Both the position numbers and the translations under genes were made by a program. A stretch of 34,495 bases of DNA from Caloranaerobacter sp050286925 (GTDB lineage Bacteria > Bacillota > Clostridia > Tissierellales > Thermohalobacteraceae): positions 1 to 34,495 of the forward strand of contig NZ_JBFWFX010000016.1 in NCBI RefSeq assembly GCF_050286925.1. The letters are read 5' to 3'. Shown here one piece after another: positions 9,311-17,227 of the stretch. Under the pieces are notes generated by a model that made no database searches, was not told where the DNA came from, and worked only from the letters and a program-made list of their open reading frames with translations. Within the stretch, counting starts at the first letter, position 1; each line of letters opens with the position of its first letter.

Positions 9311-9350
9311 AAACACTTCATATGGAAACATATGAGGTGTTTTCTTTTTT
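9311..9350 (+). terminator. Rho-independent terminator (copy 2 of the repeated hairpin)
   Basis: A 14-bp stem (9311-9324 with 9329-9342, loop GAAA) and a long T run. It is identical to the hairpin at 101-132 except for one loop base. Confidence 0.85.
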
Positions 9351-9458
9351 TAGTTTTCTCTAAAGAAAGGACCTTATAGGTTTAAGTGGATTATCATTTT
9401 GAGAAAAGGATTTTAATAATATTTATTTAAATAATAATTAAAAATTAAAATTCAATAT

Positions 9459-9489
9459 TTGGGTGTCAATTTTGACACTACGCTATAAA
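9459..9489 (+). promoter_or_regulatory. MerR-type promoter with dyad in a 19-bp spacer
   Basis: TTGGGT (9459-9464) and TATAAA (9484-9489) are 19 bases apart, and the near-complete dyad GTGTCAATTTTGACAC (9463-9478, 7-bp arms around TT) lies in the spacer. A long spacer holding a dyad is the hallmark of promoters twisted open by MerR-family activators. It precedes the MFS transporter gene by about 17 bases. Confidence 0.55.
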
Positions 9490-9505
9490 ATGGGGGGATT
9501 ATTTT

Positions 9506-10735
9506 ATGATGAATTTAGAAAATTATAAAAAAGCTACCATATTATATGGATTTATCAGTTCATTATATAACATGGCTGATAAACTTTATGGAATAGTTTT
9601 TATACTGTTGATGTATTCAAAAAAGTTAAGTTCGCATAATATTAGTATTGTATTTGCAATTTCTTCTTTATCTTTAGCGATATTTGATTATCCAAGTGGA
9701 AATGTTTCAGATAAATATGGACGGAAAAAAACTACAGGTATTGGATTTTTATTATGGGGGATAGGGATGATTGCATATGGTAACTCTACAAAAACATTTG
9801 GTTTTATTTTATCGTCAATTATAATGGCCTTTGGGCTTGCATTGATTTCTGGCGCACTGCAATCATGGTATGTAGATTATCTTCAGAAATCAAATAAGTT
9901 GGATTACAAGGATAAAATTATTCCTAAGTTAGTTGGAATAACAAGTATTTTTGCAGCAGTTGGTTCAATAATAGGGACTGTATTAATTAAAAAGAATCTT
10001 AATCTTCCAGTGATTGTTGCTGGAGGAATAGCTTTTATTGCAGGTCTTGTAACATTATCTTTTTTAGAAGATAATTATGGAGAAATAACTAATGACAGTA
10101 TTTGGGTAGATATTATTAACAACACTAAGAGTTTTGCAAGGGATAAAAGCATGAAAAAAATATTAATGAGAAGTTTATTTGCTCATACAGCATTTATTTG
10201 TTTCATTTTGTCATGGCAGATTTACGGAGTGAATAAAGTCGGGTTAGATCCTAGTTTAAATGGAATTCTTTTAATAATTTTCATGTTATTATTTAGCCTT
10301 TCAGGTTTTATTACATCAAAACTTATAGATTATTTTAAAGCTATTCATATTTCAATTATTGGTATGTTAGTTGCTGCATTAGGACTAATTATTATCTTTA
10401 TTAAGCCAAATATATGGTTTTTTATAATTGGATTATGTGTTTTTGAATTTGGATTAGGTATGGATTTATCTTCGACTAATACTTGGATACATGATTATAT
10501 ACCTAATAATAAAAGAGCAACATTTTACTCAGGATTATCTGCTATAAAATCTTTTTATGGTTTTTTTATAACAATAGTAATTGGTTATTTTATTGATTAT
10601 TTTGGCTATTCCTATACTTGGCTCTTAGCAGCAATTGCACAAACATGTGCAGCAATTTATTTGATAGTTAATATTAATAATTTGGTACCAGCTATTCATA
10701 ATAATGACATGAATCGTTTAAAAGAACATATATGA
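9506..10735 (+). CDS. MFS transporter
   Basis: The 409-residue protein is almost entirely hydrophobic, with about 12 membrane segments. The major facilitator motif A is present in the loop after the second segment (SGNVSDKYGRKKTTGIGF). It starts at the first of two ATG codons (9506, 9509) behind GGGGGGAT. It is most like small drug/multidrug exporters of Firmicutes, but the substrate cannot be read from the sequence. The promoter architecture upstream suggests induction by a MerR-type regulator that senses a compound. No intact regulator lies beside it; the MerR-type gene at 1764 is broken. Confidence 0.8.
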   Translation: MMNLENYKKATILYGFISSLYNMADKLYGIVFILLMYSKKLSSHNISIVFAISSLSLAIFDYPSGNVSDKYGRKKTTGIGFLLWGIGMIAYGNSTKTFGFILSSIIMAFGLALISGALQSWYVDYLQKSNKLDYKDKIIPKLVGITSIFAAVGSIIGTVLIKKNLNLPVIVAGGIAFIAGLVTLSFLEDNYGEITNDSIWVDIINNTKSFARDKSMKKILMRSLFAHTAFICFILSWQIYGVNKVGLDPSLNGILLIIFMLLFSLSGFITSKLIDYFKAIHISIIGMLVAALGLIIIFIKPNIWFFIIGLCVFEFGLGMDLSSTNTWIHDYIPNNKRATFYSGLSAIKSFYGFFITIVIGYFIDYFGYSYTWLLAAIAQTCAAIYLIVNINNLVPAIHNNDMNRLKEHI

Positions 10736-10773
10736 TACTTAAATTGTAATATTAAATGCGATGGGTAAAAAAT

Positions 10774-10848
10774 TACAACCATAAGTGAAAATCATGTATG
10801 ATATAGGTGTTCAATCTAAACATACAGGAGGTTTTTACTATGGTTGTA
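10774..10848 (+). promoter_or_regulatory. Long-range inverted repeat over a ribosome binding site
   Basis: TACAACCATA (10774-10783) and TATGGTTGTA (10839-10848) are perfect inverse copies 55 bases apart; the second copy covers an ATG at 10840 that has AGGAGG (10826-10831) ahead of it. In RNA the pair could hide the start codon. It may also be a leftover of an element end. Confidence 0.35.
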
Positions 10849-11148
10849 TTTTATGTTTCCCATTTTTTATCTGCTAATTTCCACCCTATAATACATATCA
10901 ATAAAGAAATTGAAAAATCAAGCCACTTAGGGAAAATACTTAAAAATTTAACTAATATAGCATATGCTATCAGATATATAATAAATGTCATTATAAAAAA
11001 TACCGAAAACTTCATAATGTCGATTATAATTTCTATTACAGTTTTGACTTTCATTAAACTTACTTCTTTCTCAAATATATATTATATAACCCAAAACCAA
11101 AATAAAGGAGAAATCCAAGGATTTTTATTTATAATTTTACATAGTTAA
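10840..11148 (+). CDS. Hypothetical small protein (doubtful)
   Basis: This frame has an excellent ribosome binding site (AGGAGG, 8 bases, ATG) and encodes 102 residues with hydrophobic stretches (MVVFYVSHFLSANFHPIIHI, FIMSIIISITVLTFIKL). Its composition is odd and it overlaps an equally open minus-strand frame (10851-11054). It is possible that only the first codons belong to a real gene whose remainder was replaced. No family is recognised. Confidence 0.3.
   Translation: MVVFYVSHFLSANFHPIIHINKEIEKSSHLGKILKNLTNIAYAIRYIINVIIKNTENFIMSIIISITVLTFIKLTSFSNIYYITQNQNKGEIQGFLFIILHS
10851..11054 (-). CDS. Small two-segment membrane protein (alternative to the plus-strand frame)
   Basis: The minus-strand frame encodes 67 residues, with two convincing membrane segments (MKFSVFFIMTFIIYLIAYAI and FSISLLICIIGWKLAD) and a charged tail ending KKWET. 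The residue pattern looks more protein-like than the opposite frame, but only a weak ribosome binding site (AGAAAGAAG) precedes it. Only one of the two overlapping frames is likely real. Confidence 0.35.
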   Translation of the reverse strand: MKVKTVIEIIIDIMKFSVFFIMTFIIYLIAYAILVKFLSIFPKWLDFSISLLICIIGWKLADKKWET

Positions 11149-11180
11149 AAGTTAGTAAAAAAGATAAGGAGAGGCATATT

Positions 11181-11534
11181 ATGGGAAATTACCAGAGGAT
11201 AAATACATTAAAACCAAAAGATATTGAAAATAAGAGAGCTTATCTAGTTGCAGATGGAATTGCATCACTAGCGGCAGCAGCTTATTTGATTAGAGATGGT
11301 CATATGAAGGGCAAAAAATCTAGATAGAACAGTGCTTGATGAAATTCATGAAATAAATGCTTGGGGTCCAAATGTTTCTGTTTGCCGTATTATTGAAAAA
11401 CAGGGACAAAAATTAGATTTCACTACGCTAGGTTTAAATAAAAAACATATAAAACAGCTTGTAAAACTTTCTCTTGCAACAGAGGAAGAGCTTAGAAATA
11501 TAACTGTTGAGCAGTTTTTTGATCCCAAAAACAA
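11181..11534 (+). pseudogene. Oleate hydratase (myosin-cross-reactive antigen family) remnant
   Basis: ATG 11181, behind AAGGAGAGG, opens a frame reading NKRAYLVADGIASLAAAAYL, the FAD-binding N-terminus of oleate hydratases (usually with GGG or GTG where this has ADG). It stops at 11325. In the next frame the text continues RTVLDEIHEINAWGPNVSVC and FTTLGLNKKHIKQLVKL, which belong further along in the family (TVLDE...; .D..T.GLS.K...LL.L). A segment of some 60-80 residues is therefore missing between them. Homology ends near 11534, where the sequence AAGGGGACGGTTTTTCTG resembles RAYT-repeat ends, followed by the tail-to-tail ABC permease gene. The full enzyme has about 570-590 residues. Confidence 0.7.
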
Positions 11535-11556
11535 GGGGACGGTTTTTCTGTATCCA

Positions 11557-12354
11557 TTATTGCTTCCATTTCATAAATTTATTTTCAATAAAAGCAATTC
11601 CCTGATACATTACAGCAGCGAGTATTGCTAAAATGAATACATTTATCATCACTAAATCTAATTTAAATACTTGAAAACCATATACAATTAAATAGCCGAT
11701 ACCTGCTTTTGATACTAAGAATTCTCCAACAATAACTCCGACCCAAGATAGACCAATGTTAATCTTTAGAGAACTGATCATTGTAGGTACACTTGCAGGT
11801 ATTATGACTTTTTTCAATATTTGAAACTTAGTTGCACCGAAGGTTTTTAACATTCTTATTTTATCCTCATCTACTTCTTTAAAGCCATTATATACATTCA
11901 TAATAGTTATGACAATAGATACAGCAATTGCGGTTGCGATAATACCGGTATATCCAGCACCAACCCAAAGAATTAAAATTGGTGCTAATGCGGTTTTAGG
12001 TAAACTATTTAGTACTACAAGATACGGGTCTAATACCTTTGAAATGAAATCTGACCACCATAGAAGTATAGCTATTAGAATACCTAGTATAGTTCCAATA
12101 GTAAAGCCAAATACATTTTCCATAACAGAAATTCCTATATGTTCAAACAAAGAACCATCTTTTAGAAGTTTTACAAACAAACTCCAGATTTCAGATGGAT
12201 AACTTGTAAGGAATGTATCTATCCAACCTAGCCTGGCTGAAATTTCCCATAAAGCCATACAAATAATTATTATTGCGATTTGAGTAATTCTGATAGTTAC
12301 TTTTTTCTTTTTAAGTTTTTTGATATATTCTTCATGTTCTTTAGACATGGACAT
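11557..12354 (-). CDS. ABC transporter permease, SsuC/TauC-type
   Basis: The start at 12354 (or 12348, MSKEHEEYIKKL) is chosen from GGAAGGAG just upstream and because it overlaps the stop of the ATPase gene, as usual in such operons. The 265-residue protein has about six membrane segments and the cytoplasmic EAA-like loop that docks on the ATPase (MLKTFGATKFQILKKVIIPA). The family imports sulfonates, taurine, nitrate or pyrimidine precursors with a periplasmic-type binding lipoprotein, which is not found here. Its ATPase partner is split by a 20.6-kb insertion, so the transporter is probably inactive and the permease may be untranscribed. Confidence 0.85.
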   Translation of the reverse strand: MSMSKEHEEYIKKLKKKKVTIRITQIAIIIICMALWEISARLGWIDTFLTSYPSEIWSLFVKLLKDGSLFEHIGISVMENVFGFTIGTILGILIAILLWWSDFISKVLDPYLVVLNSLPKTALAPILILWVGAGYTGIIATAIAVSIVITIMNVYNGFKEVDEDKIRMLKTFGATKFQILKKVIIPASVPTMISSLKINIGLSWVGVIVGEFLVSKAGIGYLIVYGFQVFKLDLVMINVFILAILAAVMYQGIAFIENKFMKWKQ

Positions 12355-12529
12355 CCAGCTCCTTCCATATTTTATTAAAATAGCACCTGAATTCAGGAGC
12401 TTCTCTACTTCGCATAGGTGTTCTAATATCATTTGGGCAGGTTAATTCAATATTAACTATATCTTTAATTGTTGCTGGTCTTTTAGATAATACTACCACT
12501 CTGTCTGCTATAGATATAGCTTCTGCTAT
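12341..12529 (-). pseudogene. ABC transporter ATPase, C-terminal part (split by the integrative element)
   Basis: The minus strand reads IAEAISIADRVVVLSKRPAT and on to PEFRCYFNKIWKELDVHV with a stop at 12341-12343. This is the piece after the Walker B and H-loop of the ATPase whose first 200 residues lie at 33168-33759. Joining 33759-33150 to 12510-12341 gives exactly 780 bases, 260 codons with the stop, in one frame through the H-loop region VTHDIAEAISIADRVV. The separation is caused by the element between 12511 and 33168. Confidence 0.9.
12511..12529. repeat. attL: 19-bp direct repeat at the left end of the integrative element
   Basis: TAGATATAGCTTCTGCTAT is identical to 33150-33168. In the host gene it codes for the IAEAISI stretch after the ATPase H-loop. 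Bases outside differ between the copies. For serine integrases the crossover lies inside such a shared core; 19 bases is longer than usual. Confidence 0.85.
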
Positions 12530-12786
12530 GTGTACAAAAAGACATAAAATTTTATTATGTAGAAAAAAACAACTATTAATTATAAAATAAATTTAAAAAA
12601 ATAATAGTTAATAAAAAAATAAATATTTAGAAATTTCGAAAACATATAGAAATATGCATACATTATAAATTGAATTTTCATGAGAGTATATAAAATATAA
12701 GGCTAGTATTTTAATACATTAGTATAAATTCTTTTTTAATTGTATAAGAAAAAATATTACTGAATATTAAAAAAATTATGACTTTA
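12530..12786. other. Very AT-rich left arm of the element, no gene seen
   Basis: No frame of note. A short near-palindrome (ACATAAAATTTTATTATGT, 12542-12560) sits 13 bases inside attL and might be part of a recombinase binding site. Confidence 0.3.
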
Positions 12787-12795
12787 TGGTATAAT
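12787..12795 (+). promoter_or_regulatory. Extended -10 promoter of the retron operon
   Basis: TGG followed by TATAAT (12790-12795) is an extended -10 element with a weak -35 region. It lies 64 bases before the effector ATG. Confidence 0.5.
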
Positions 12796-12858
12796 ATAAC
12801 TATATATCTAAAATAAAACAATTATTTGGACAAGCATAGCATAAAGTGGGGTAGTACA

Positions 12859-13776
12859 ATGCAAAATGAGATAAATGAATTTACAAAAGAAATATTGAGA
12901 ACTATTTATGAAGAAGTGTATAAAAAAATTAATGAAAAACAGGTTGATGTTTTTTTATGTGGTGGTGCTAGAAATCGAAAAAACAAGTCTTTAAGAGATT
13001 TAGTAAAAGATAGTCTAATTAATGAAAATAAGAAAAATTTACGAATTTTATATCCTGAAGATATGTTTATTGAGATACTTAACAAAAATAAAAATCAAGA
13101 CTTATTAACTTTAGAGAGCTTTTTGGCAGATAATTGTGATGTTATTTGTATAATTTGTGAGAGTCCAGGTGCATTGGTTGAACTAGGAGCTTTTACAAAT
13201 AATGAAGCTACTTTTGAAAAAGTAATTGCTTTAGTAGATAAAAAACATAAGAAAGATAAAAGCTTTATTATGCTTGGACCCATAAAATATATAAAAAAAC
13301 ATAATAGAAATAATGTAATATTTTATGATAAAGAAAATGTTAATGAACTAATAAAGATACTTAATAGAACATTTAATAGAAAAAGATTAGCAAAAATAAT
13401 TAAAGAACGTGATAATAACAATAAACAAATGAATACGATTATTGGACAGTATTACTTTATTCCTTTATTAATATATTTTTATAAGTCTTTAGGTATAAAG
13501 GAATTGTTATCTTATATAAAGTACATTTCTCAATATGAAGAGGGTAGATTTGATGATAAAGAAATTGACACAGCTTTTGATTCAGCAAAAAGATTATTGT
13601 ATAAAGATAAAATAATTGCAAAAAAAATAAGCCAAAATAATGAGGAAATACGATTAGAATTAAGTAGTATAGGTTATAAAGAAGTTTGTAGGATATTATA
13701 TAATACTAATATACACTTTAAAAACAAATTGTATGATAAGATAAGATTTGACATTATGAAAAGGGATTATTATTAG
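12859..13776 (+). CDS. Retron effector: nucleoside deoxyribosyltransferase-like protein (Eco1/Ec86 type)
   Basis: ATG 12859, behind GTGGGGTAG, gives 305 residues; a TTG at 12826 is an alternative start. Motifs track the retron-Eco1 effector closely: VDVFLCGG (about 31-37), ILYPEDMFIEIL (about 63-75), LTLESFLADNCDVICII, CESPGALVELGAFTNNEATF (about 100-119, with the Glu of the nucleotide-hydrolase motif), and KSFIMLGPIKYIKK. The C-terminal half is helical and winged-helix-like (LLSYIKYISQYEE, IRLELSSIGYKEVCRIL). In Eco1 this protein forms a filament with RT and msDNA and is thought to act as a nucleotide/DNA glycosidase that kills or arrests the infected cell. Its stop codon lies within arm a1 of the ncRNA, so effector, ncRNA and RT are one transcript. 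Confidence 0.85.
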   Translation: MQNEINEFTKEILRTIYEEVYKKINEKQVDVFLCGGARNRKNKSLRDLVKDSLINENKKNLRILYPEDMFIEILNKNKNQDLLTLESFLADNCDVICIICESPGALVELGAFTNNEATFEKVIALVDKKHKKDKSFIMLGPIKYIKKHNRNNVIFYDKENVNELIKILNRTFNRKRLAKIIKERDNNNKQMNTIIGQYYFIPLLIYFYKSLGIKELLSYIKYISQYEEGRFDDKEIDTAFDSAKRLLYKDKIIAKKISQNNEEIRLELSSIGYKEVCRILYNTNIHFKNKLYDKIRFDIMKRDYY

Positions 13777-13971
13777 TACTACCTCCTTAGATGCCTTTAT
13801 TTTATCAAACTATTGGCGCCATTGGGTAGTTTGATAGAATAAAATGGGAGATGGTTCGTCTTTCTAAGCTTATGCTGGAACATTATTCAAATAAGTAAGC
13901 AGATAATTCCACAACAGTGAAATCATCTGCTTACTTCTTCGAAACAATTAATGGTAAGGAGGTAGTACTAA
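13773..13971 (+). ncRNA. Retron msr-msd non-coding RNA
   Basis: Arm a1 TTAGTACTACCTCCTTA (13773-13789) and arm a2 (13955-13971) are perfect 17-bp inverse copies; a2 contains the AAGGAGG ribosome binding site of the RT. The G at 13790 directly after a1 is the likely branching guanosine. The msr part has a 16-bp hairpin with one wobble (TTATTTTATCAAACTA, about 13797-13812, with TAGTTTGATAGAATAA around the loop TTGGCGCCATTGGG). The msd part has a perfect 12-bp stem AAGTAAGCAGAT (13893-13904) with 13925-13936 around a 20-base loop, and weaker pairing below it. This is the architecture expected for a retron template between effector and RT. Confidence 0.85.
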
Positions 13972-15159
13972 TGAAATATAATTACACAAATAGTTTCATT
14001 TTAAATTCATTGGATTTACCTGATATAAAAACATTAGATGATTTGGCAAACTGTTTATCGTTAAGTAAAACAATTATATATTTATTATCTAAAAAAAATT
14101 ATAAATATTATAAAAGGTTTTATAAGAAGAAAGAAAATGGGGAAACAAGAGAGATATTATCTCCATCTTACTCAATGAAATTAGTACAAAGATGGATTTT
14201 AGAAAATGTATTATATAAGTTAAAAGTATCTGATGTTGCTACAGCATATAAAAAAAAATTCAGGGAATGCGCTTATTAATAATGCAAAAATACATAGGTA
14301 TAATCTTTATATATTAATTATTGATATAAAAAACTTTTTTCCGTCTATTAGAAAAAATAAGGTTTATAATTTATTTAGAAAAATTGGTTATAATGGGTTG
14401 ATTTCTGAAATATTATCTAACATATGTACTTATAAAGGATATTTACCTCAAGGTGGTGTAACATCTCCATATTTATCAAACTTAATTTGCTATAAACTTG
14501 ATAAAAGAATAAGTGGATATTGTAATAAAAGGGATATTAATTATTCAAGATATGCAGATGATTTAGTTTTTTCAGCAAACAATAAAAATGAATTAAAGAA
14601 AGCGTTTAATGTAATAAAAGACATTATAGAAGATGAAGGTTTTAAATTGAATGATAATAAGACAAGATATTTGGTACCAAAGTCAAGAAAACGTATAACT
14701 GGTATTACTGTGAATGATGGTAATTTAAAAGCTCCTAAAGAGTTAAAAAGAAAAGTAAGGGCTATGACACATAGGTCAATAGTTCTAGCGGATTACTCTA
14801 AAATTGAAAAAATAAGAGGTTATGTTTCATTTATTAATTCTATTGAGAATGGATATTATGATAAAATTATCAATTATATTAATAACTTTCAAAAAAAAGA
14901 TATTGTGTATTTCAAAGAGATTGTAGATGCTTTTAATTCCAATAAGATATTTAAAGATGTAGATAAATTGATCTTGGAAGATATAAATGAAGATGAAGTA
15001 CTTACCAAATATGGAGCACAAGATGCTTACCTAGAAAGTATCTATCATGAAAGAGAAACATTTAAAGAACTCATCAAAAAATTCGGCAAATCAGTTAATA
15101 ATACTATTAAAGATATTGAAGTAGCAGTATCAGAAGAAAGTCTACATGATTTATTTTAA
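13971..15159 (+). pseudogene. Retron reverse transcriptase, one frameshift in a poly-A run
   Basis: ATG 13971 follows AAGGAGG in arm a2. The first frame (MKYNYTNSFILNSLDLPDIK ... WILENVLYKLKVSDVATAYK) ends at 14279. The rest (14233-15159) is one base out of register, and the switch falls in nine consecutive A at 14250-14258; eight A would give an open frame of 395 residues. The joined protein has the retron RT signatures NAKIH (NAxxH, about 104-108), IDIKNFFPSI (first catalytic Asp), LPQGGVTSPYLSNLI, SRYADDLVFSA (YADD, about 194-197) and RITGITV (the VTG-like motif). The tail continues about 75 residues beyond the end of Eco1 RT (YGAQDAYLESIYHERETFKE). The shift could be a sequencing error, slippage-regulated expression, or inactivation. 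Confidence 0.85.
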
Positions 15160-15368
15160 TTATATAAGTAAGAATGAAATTAAGATTTGATGTATTGATA
15201 TATTAAAATTAAAATAATACTTTCAATTACAAAAAATAGGTAATGAACATATGTATAGATAATTAGATATCTTAACATTTTGTACAATTACATATGGGCT
15301 AAAATAAACTATAGTAGAGATTGATTTATATAATTGTATGTACAGGAAGAAATAGTAGAGAGAAATAT

Positions 15369-15386
15369 AAGGGCATTACTGCCCTT
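15369..15386 (-). terminator. Hairpin over the recombinase stop codon
   Basis: AAGGGCA/TGCCCTT 7-bp perfect stem with a 4-base loop that contains the stop region of the minus-strand recombinase. The following T run is weak, so termination is only possible. Confidence 0.4.
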
Positions 15387-16998
15387 GGTTATAACCTAAT
15401 ATATTTATTTCTAATTGTTTACCATCCCACCAAATCTTATCTATTATTTGATTTAGAAATTCCTTTTTTTCCTCAAAGTCTAGTTTATCTACATTATTAG
15501 AGAAATCTTTTATTAGTTTTAGTATTATGTCAATATTGTTTTTTTCTAGTTTTGTTATTTCCTTGTTTTCATCTAGGTTCTCTAATTTTGTTTTAATATC
15601 AACAATTTTGCTATCAAATTCTTCTATCTGCTTAATTATGTATTTAGCAGCTTTAGAATCTTGATTTCGAGATAATTGTAATGTTAAATTATTAATTGCT
15701 TTTTTGTATTCTAGTAATTCTTTTTCAAGTATTTCTTTTTCAGAGTCTTGATTATTTGATTTTTTATTTAACTTATCCTTCATCTCATATAGGTATTTAT
15801 ATACATCGCTTTCTTTATAGTTAATTTTTTTAATTTCATTTATTACGTATTCATCAGCTAAATTTCCATTTAAGTTTTTTATGTTACATTTAGAACCCCT
15901 AGACCTTTCTTTAAGTAAACATTTATAGTAATAATAGGTTGAATTTTTTCTTCTGGAAACTGTTATTCTCATTTTAGATCCACAGTTTTTACACCTTAAC
16001 AAATTAGTAATAAGCCCTATCTTTCCTTTTCCTGCTTTAGGAGCTTTTTCTCGGTTTTTTTCTAACAAATTTTGTACTCTTATCCAGTCTTGAGAGGGAA
16101 TAATACCTTTGTGTTTTCCTACTGCAACTATCCATTTAGATTTATCATTTCTTATAACTCTATTTCTTTTTTCATCATGTTTATTGAAAACCATTAACCC
16201 ATGAGTACTATCAAAAGTTTCTTTATTACTAGCTATATCAGAATTATTTTCTTTAAAATACTCATATATTAGCTTATCGGCTATTACATAAACTGGATTA
16301 GTCAGTATTACTTTTAATATACTTTTATCAAAATATTTATCATTTCTTGTTTTTATATTATTTTCTAAAGTCCAGCTTTCAAGTTGAGTAAGAGAACCAA
16401 GCTCAAGAAATTTATAATAAAGAGTTTTAACTAACTCTAATTCTTTTAGTATAGGGGATAATTTATACATTTTCTTTTTACCTATTTTTTTATCATCAAC
16501 GTATATAGGTTGACTTTTAAAACCTGTAGGAGTTTTGCCTCCTAACCATCTTCCTGTCCTTGCTAACTGGTGCATGTTATCTCTAATCCTTTCTGCTATT
16601 GTTTCCCTTTCGAGTTGAGCAAATACTGAAGTTATATACATCATTGCTCTACCCATAGGAGTTGATGTATCAAATTGTTCACGGATTGATACAAAATCTA
16701 TATTGTTTTCCTGAAGAAGTTCAATAAGGTTAGAGAAGTCTGTTATATTTCTACTAATACGGTCAAGTCGATAGCATATAAGGATATCAAATTTTTTCTT
16801 TGAAATATCTTTAAGCATTTTTTGAAATTTAGGTCGGTCAGCATGTCCTCCAGAATATCCTTCATCTTCATATATCAGGAACTTGTCTACATTGAAGTGT
16901 TTTTCTGCATATTCTTTACAGAGTTCTATCTGGTTTTTGATAGATTCTCCTTTATCTGTATATTTAGATTTCCTGGAGTAGATGGCGATAATAGACAA
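15376..16998 (-). CDS. Large serine recombinase (intact, 540 residues)
   Basis: It begins at TTG 16998, eight bases after GAGGTG. The N-terminal catalytic domain (about 1-150) has AIYSRKS with the nucleophile Ser11, FLIYEDEGYSGGHADRPKF, ILICYRLDRISRN and SVFAQLERETIAERI. A recombinase domain (about 155-300) includes WLGGKTPTGF and ILTNPVYV. The zinc ribbon is CKNCGSKM...YYYKC..SKC (about 335-375), and a long coiled coil (about 395-475, KEILEKELLEYKKAINNLTL) precedes the C-terminus IDKIWWDGKQLEINILGY. Such proteins integrate and excise elements between short att cores without host factors. As the only intact recombinase in the element it is the best candidate for its mobility, although it lies 2.9 kb from attL rather than beside it. 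Confidence 0.9.
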   Translation of the reverse strand: MSIIAIYSRKSKYTDKGESIKNQIELCKEYAEKHFNVDKFLIYEDEGYSGGHADRPKFQKMLKDISKKKFDILICYRLDRISRNITDFSNLIELLQENNIDFVSIREQFDTSTPMGRAMMYITSVFAQLERETIAERIRDNMHQLARTGRWLGGKTPTGFKSQPIYVDDKKIGKKKMYKLSPILKELELVKTLYYKFLELGSLTQLESWTLENNIKTRNDKYFDKSILKVILTNPVYVIADKLIYEYFKENNSDIASNKETFDSTHGLMVFNKHDEKRNRVIRNDKSKWIVAVGKHKGIIPSQDWIRVQNLLEKNREKAPKAGKGKIGLITNLLRCKNCGSKMRITVSRRKNSTYYYYKCLLKERSRGSKCNIKNLNGNLADEYVINEIKKINYKESDVYKYLYEMKDKLNKKSNNQDSEKEILEKELLEYKKAINNLTLQLSRNQDSKAAKYIIKQIEEFDSKIVDIKTKLENLDENKEITKLEKNNIDIILKLIKDFSNNVDKLDFEEKKEFLNQIIDKIWWDGKQLEINILGYNQGQ

Positions 16999-17227
16999 TT
17001 ATTTCACCTCAATGAATATGTTTTCATATTTATGATATGAAAATTAGAATGTAATTATTTAAGGTAATGTTTATATGTAAATAGATATAATGGTTGATAT
17101 TACATTAAATGCAAATTTCTTTTAACGTATGACAATGGACAAGCTTATATATTTGTTGATAACAAAGAAAACAAAGGGAATAGGACAAACGAATTCTCTA
17201 ATATGATTCATTAGAGGGGGAGATGAA

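Noticed and set aside
12542..12560. Terminator after attL
   Set aside because: AT-only near-palindrome without GC pairs or a proper T run; kept only as a possible recombinase site.
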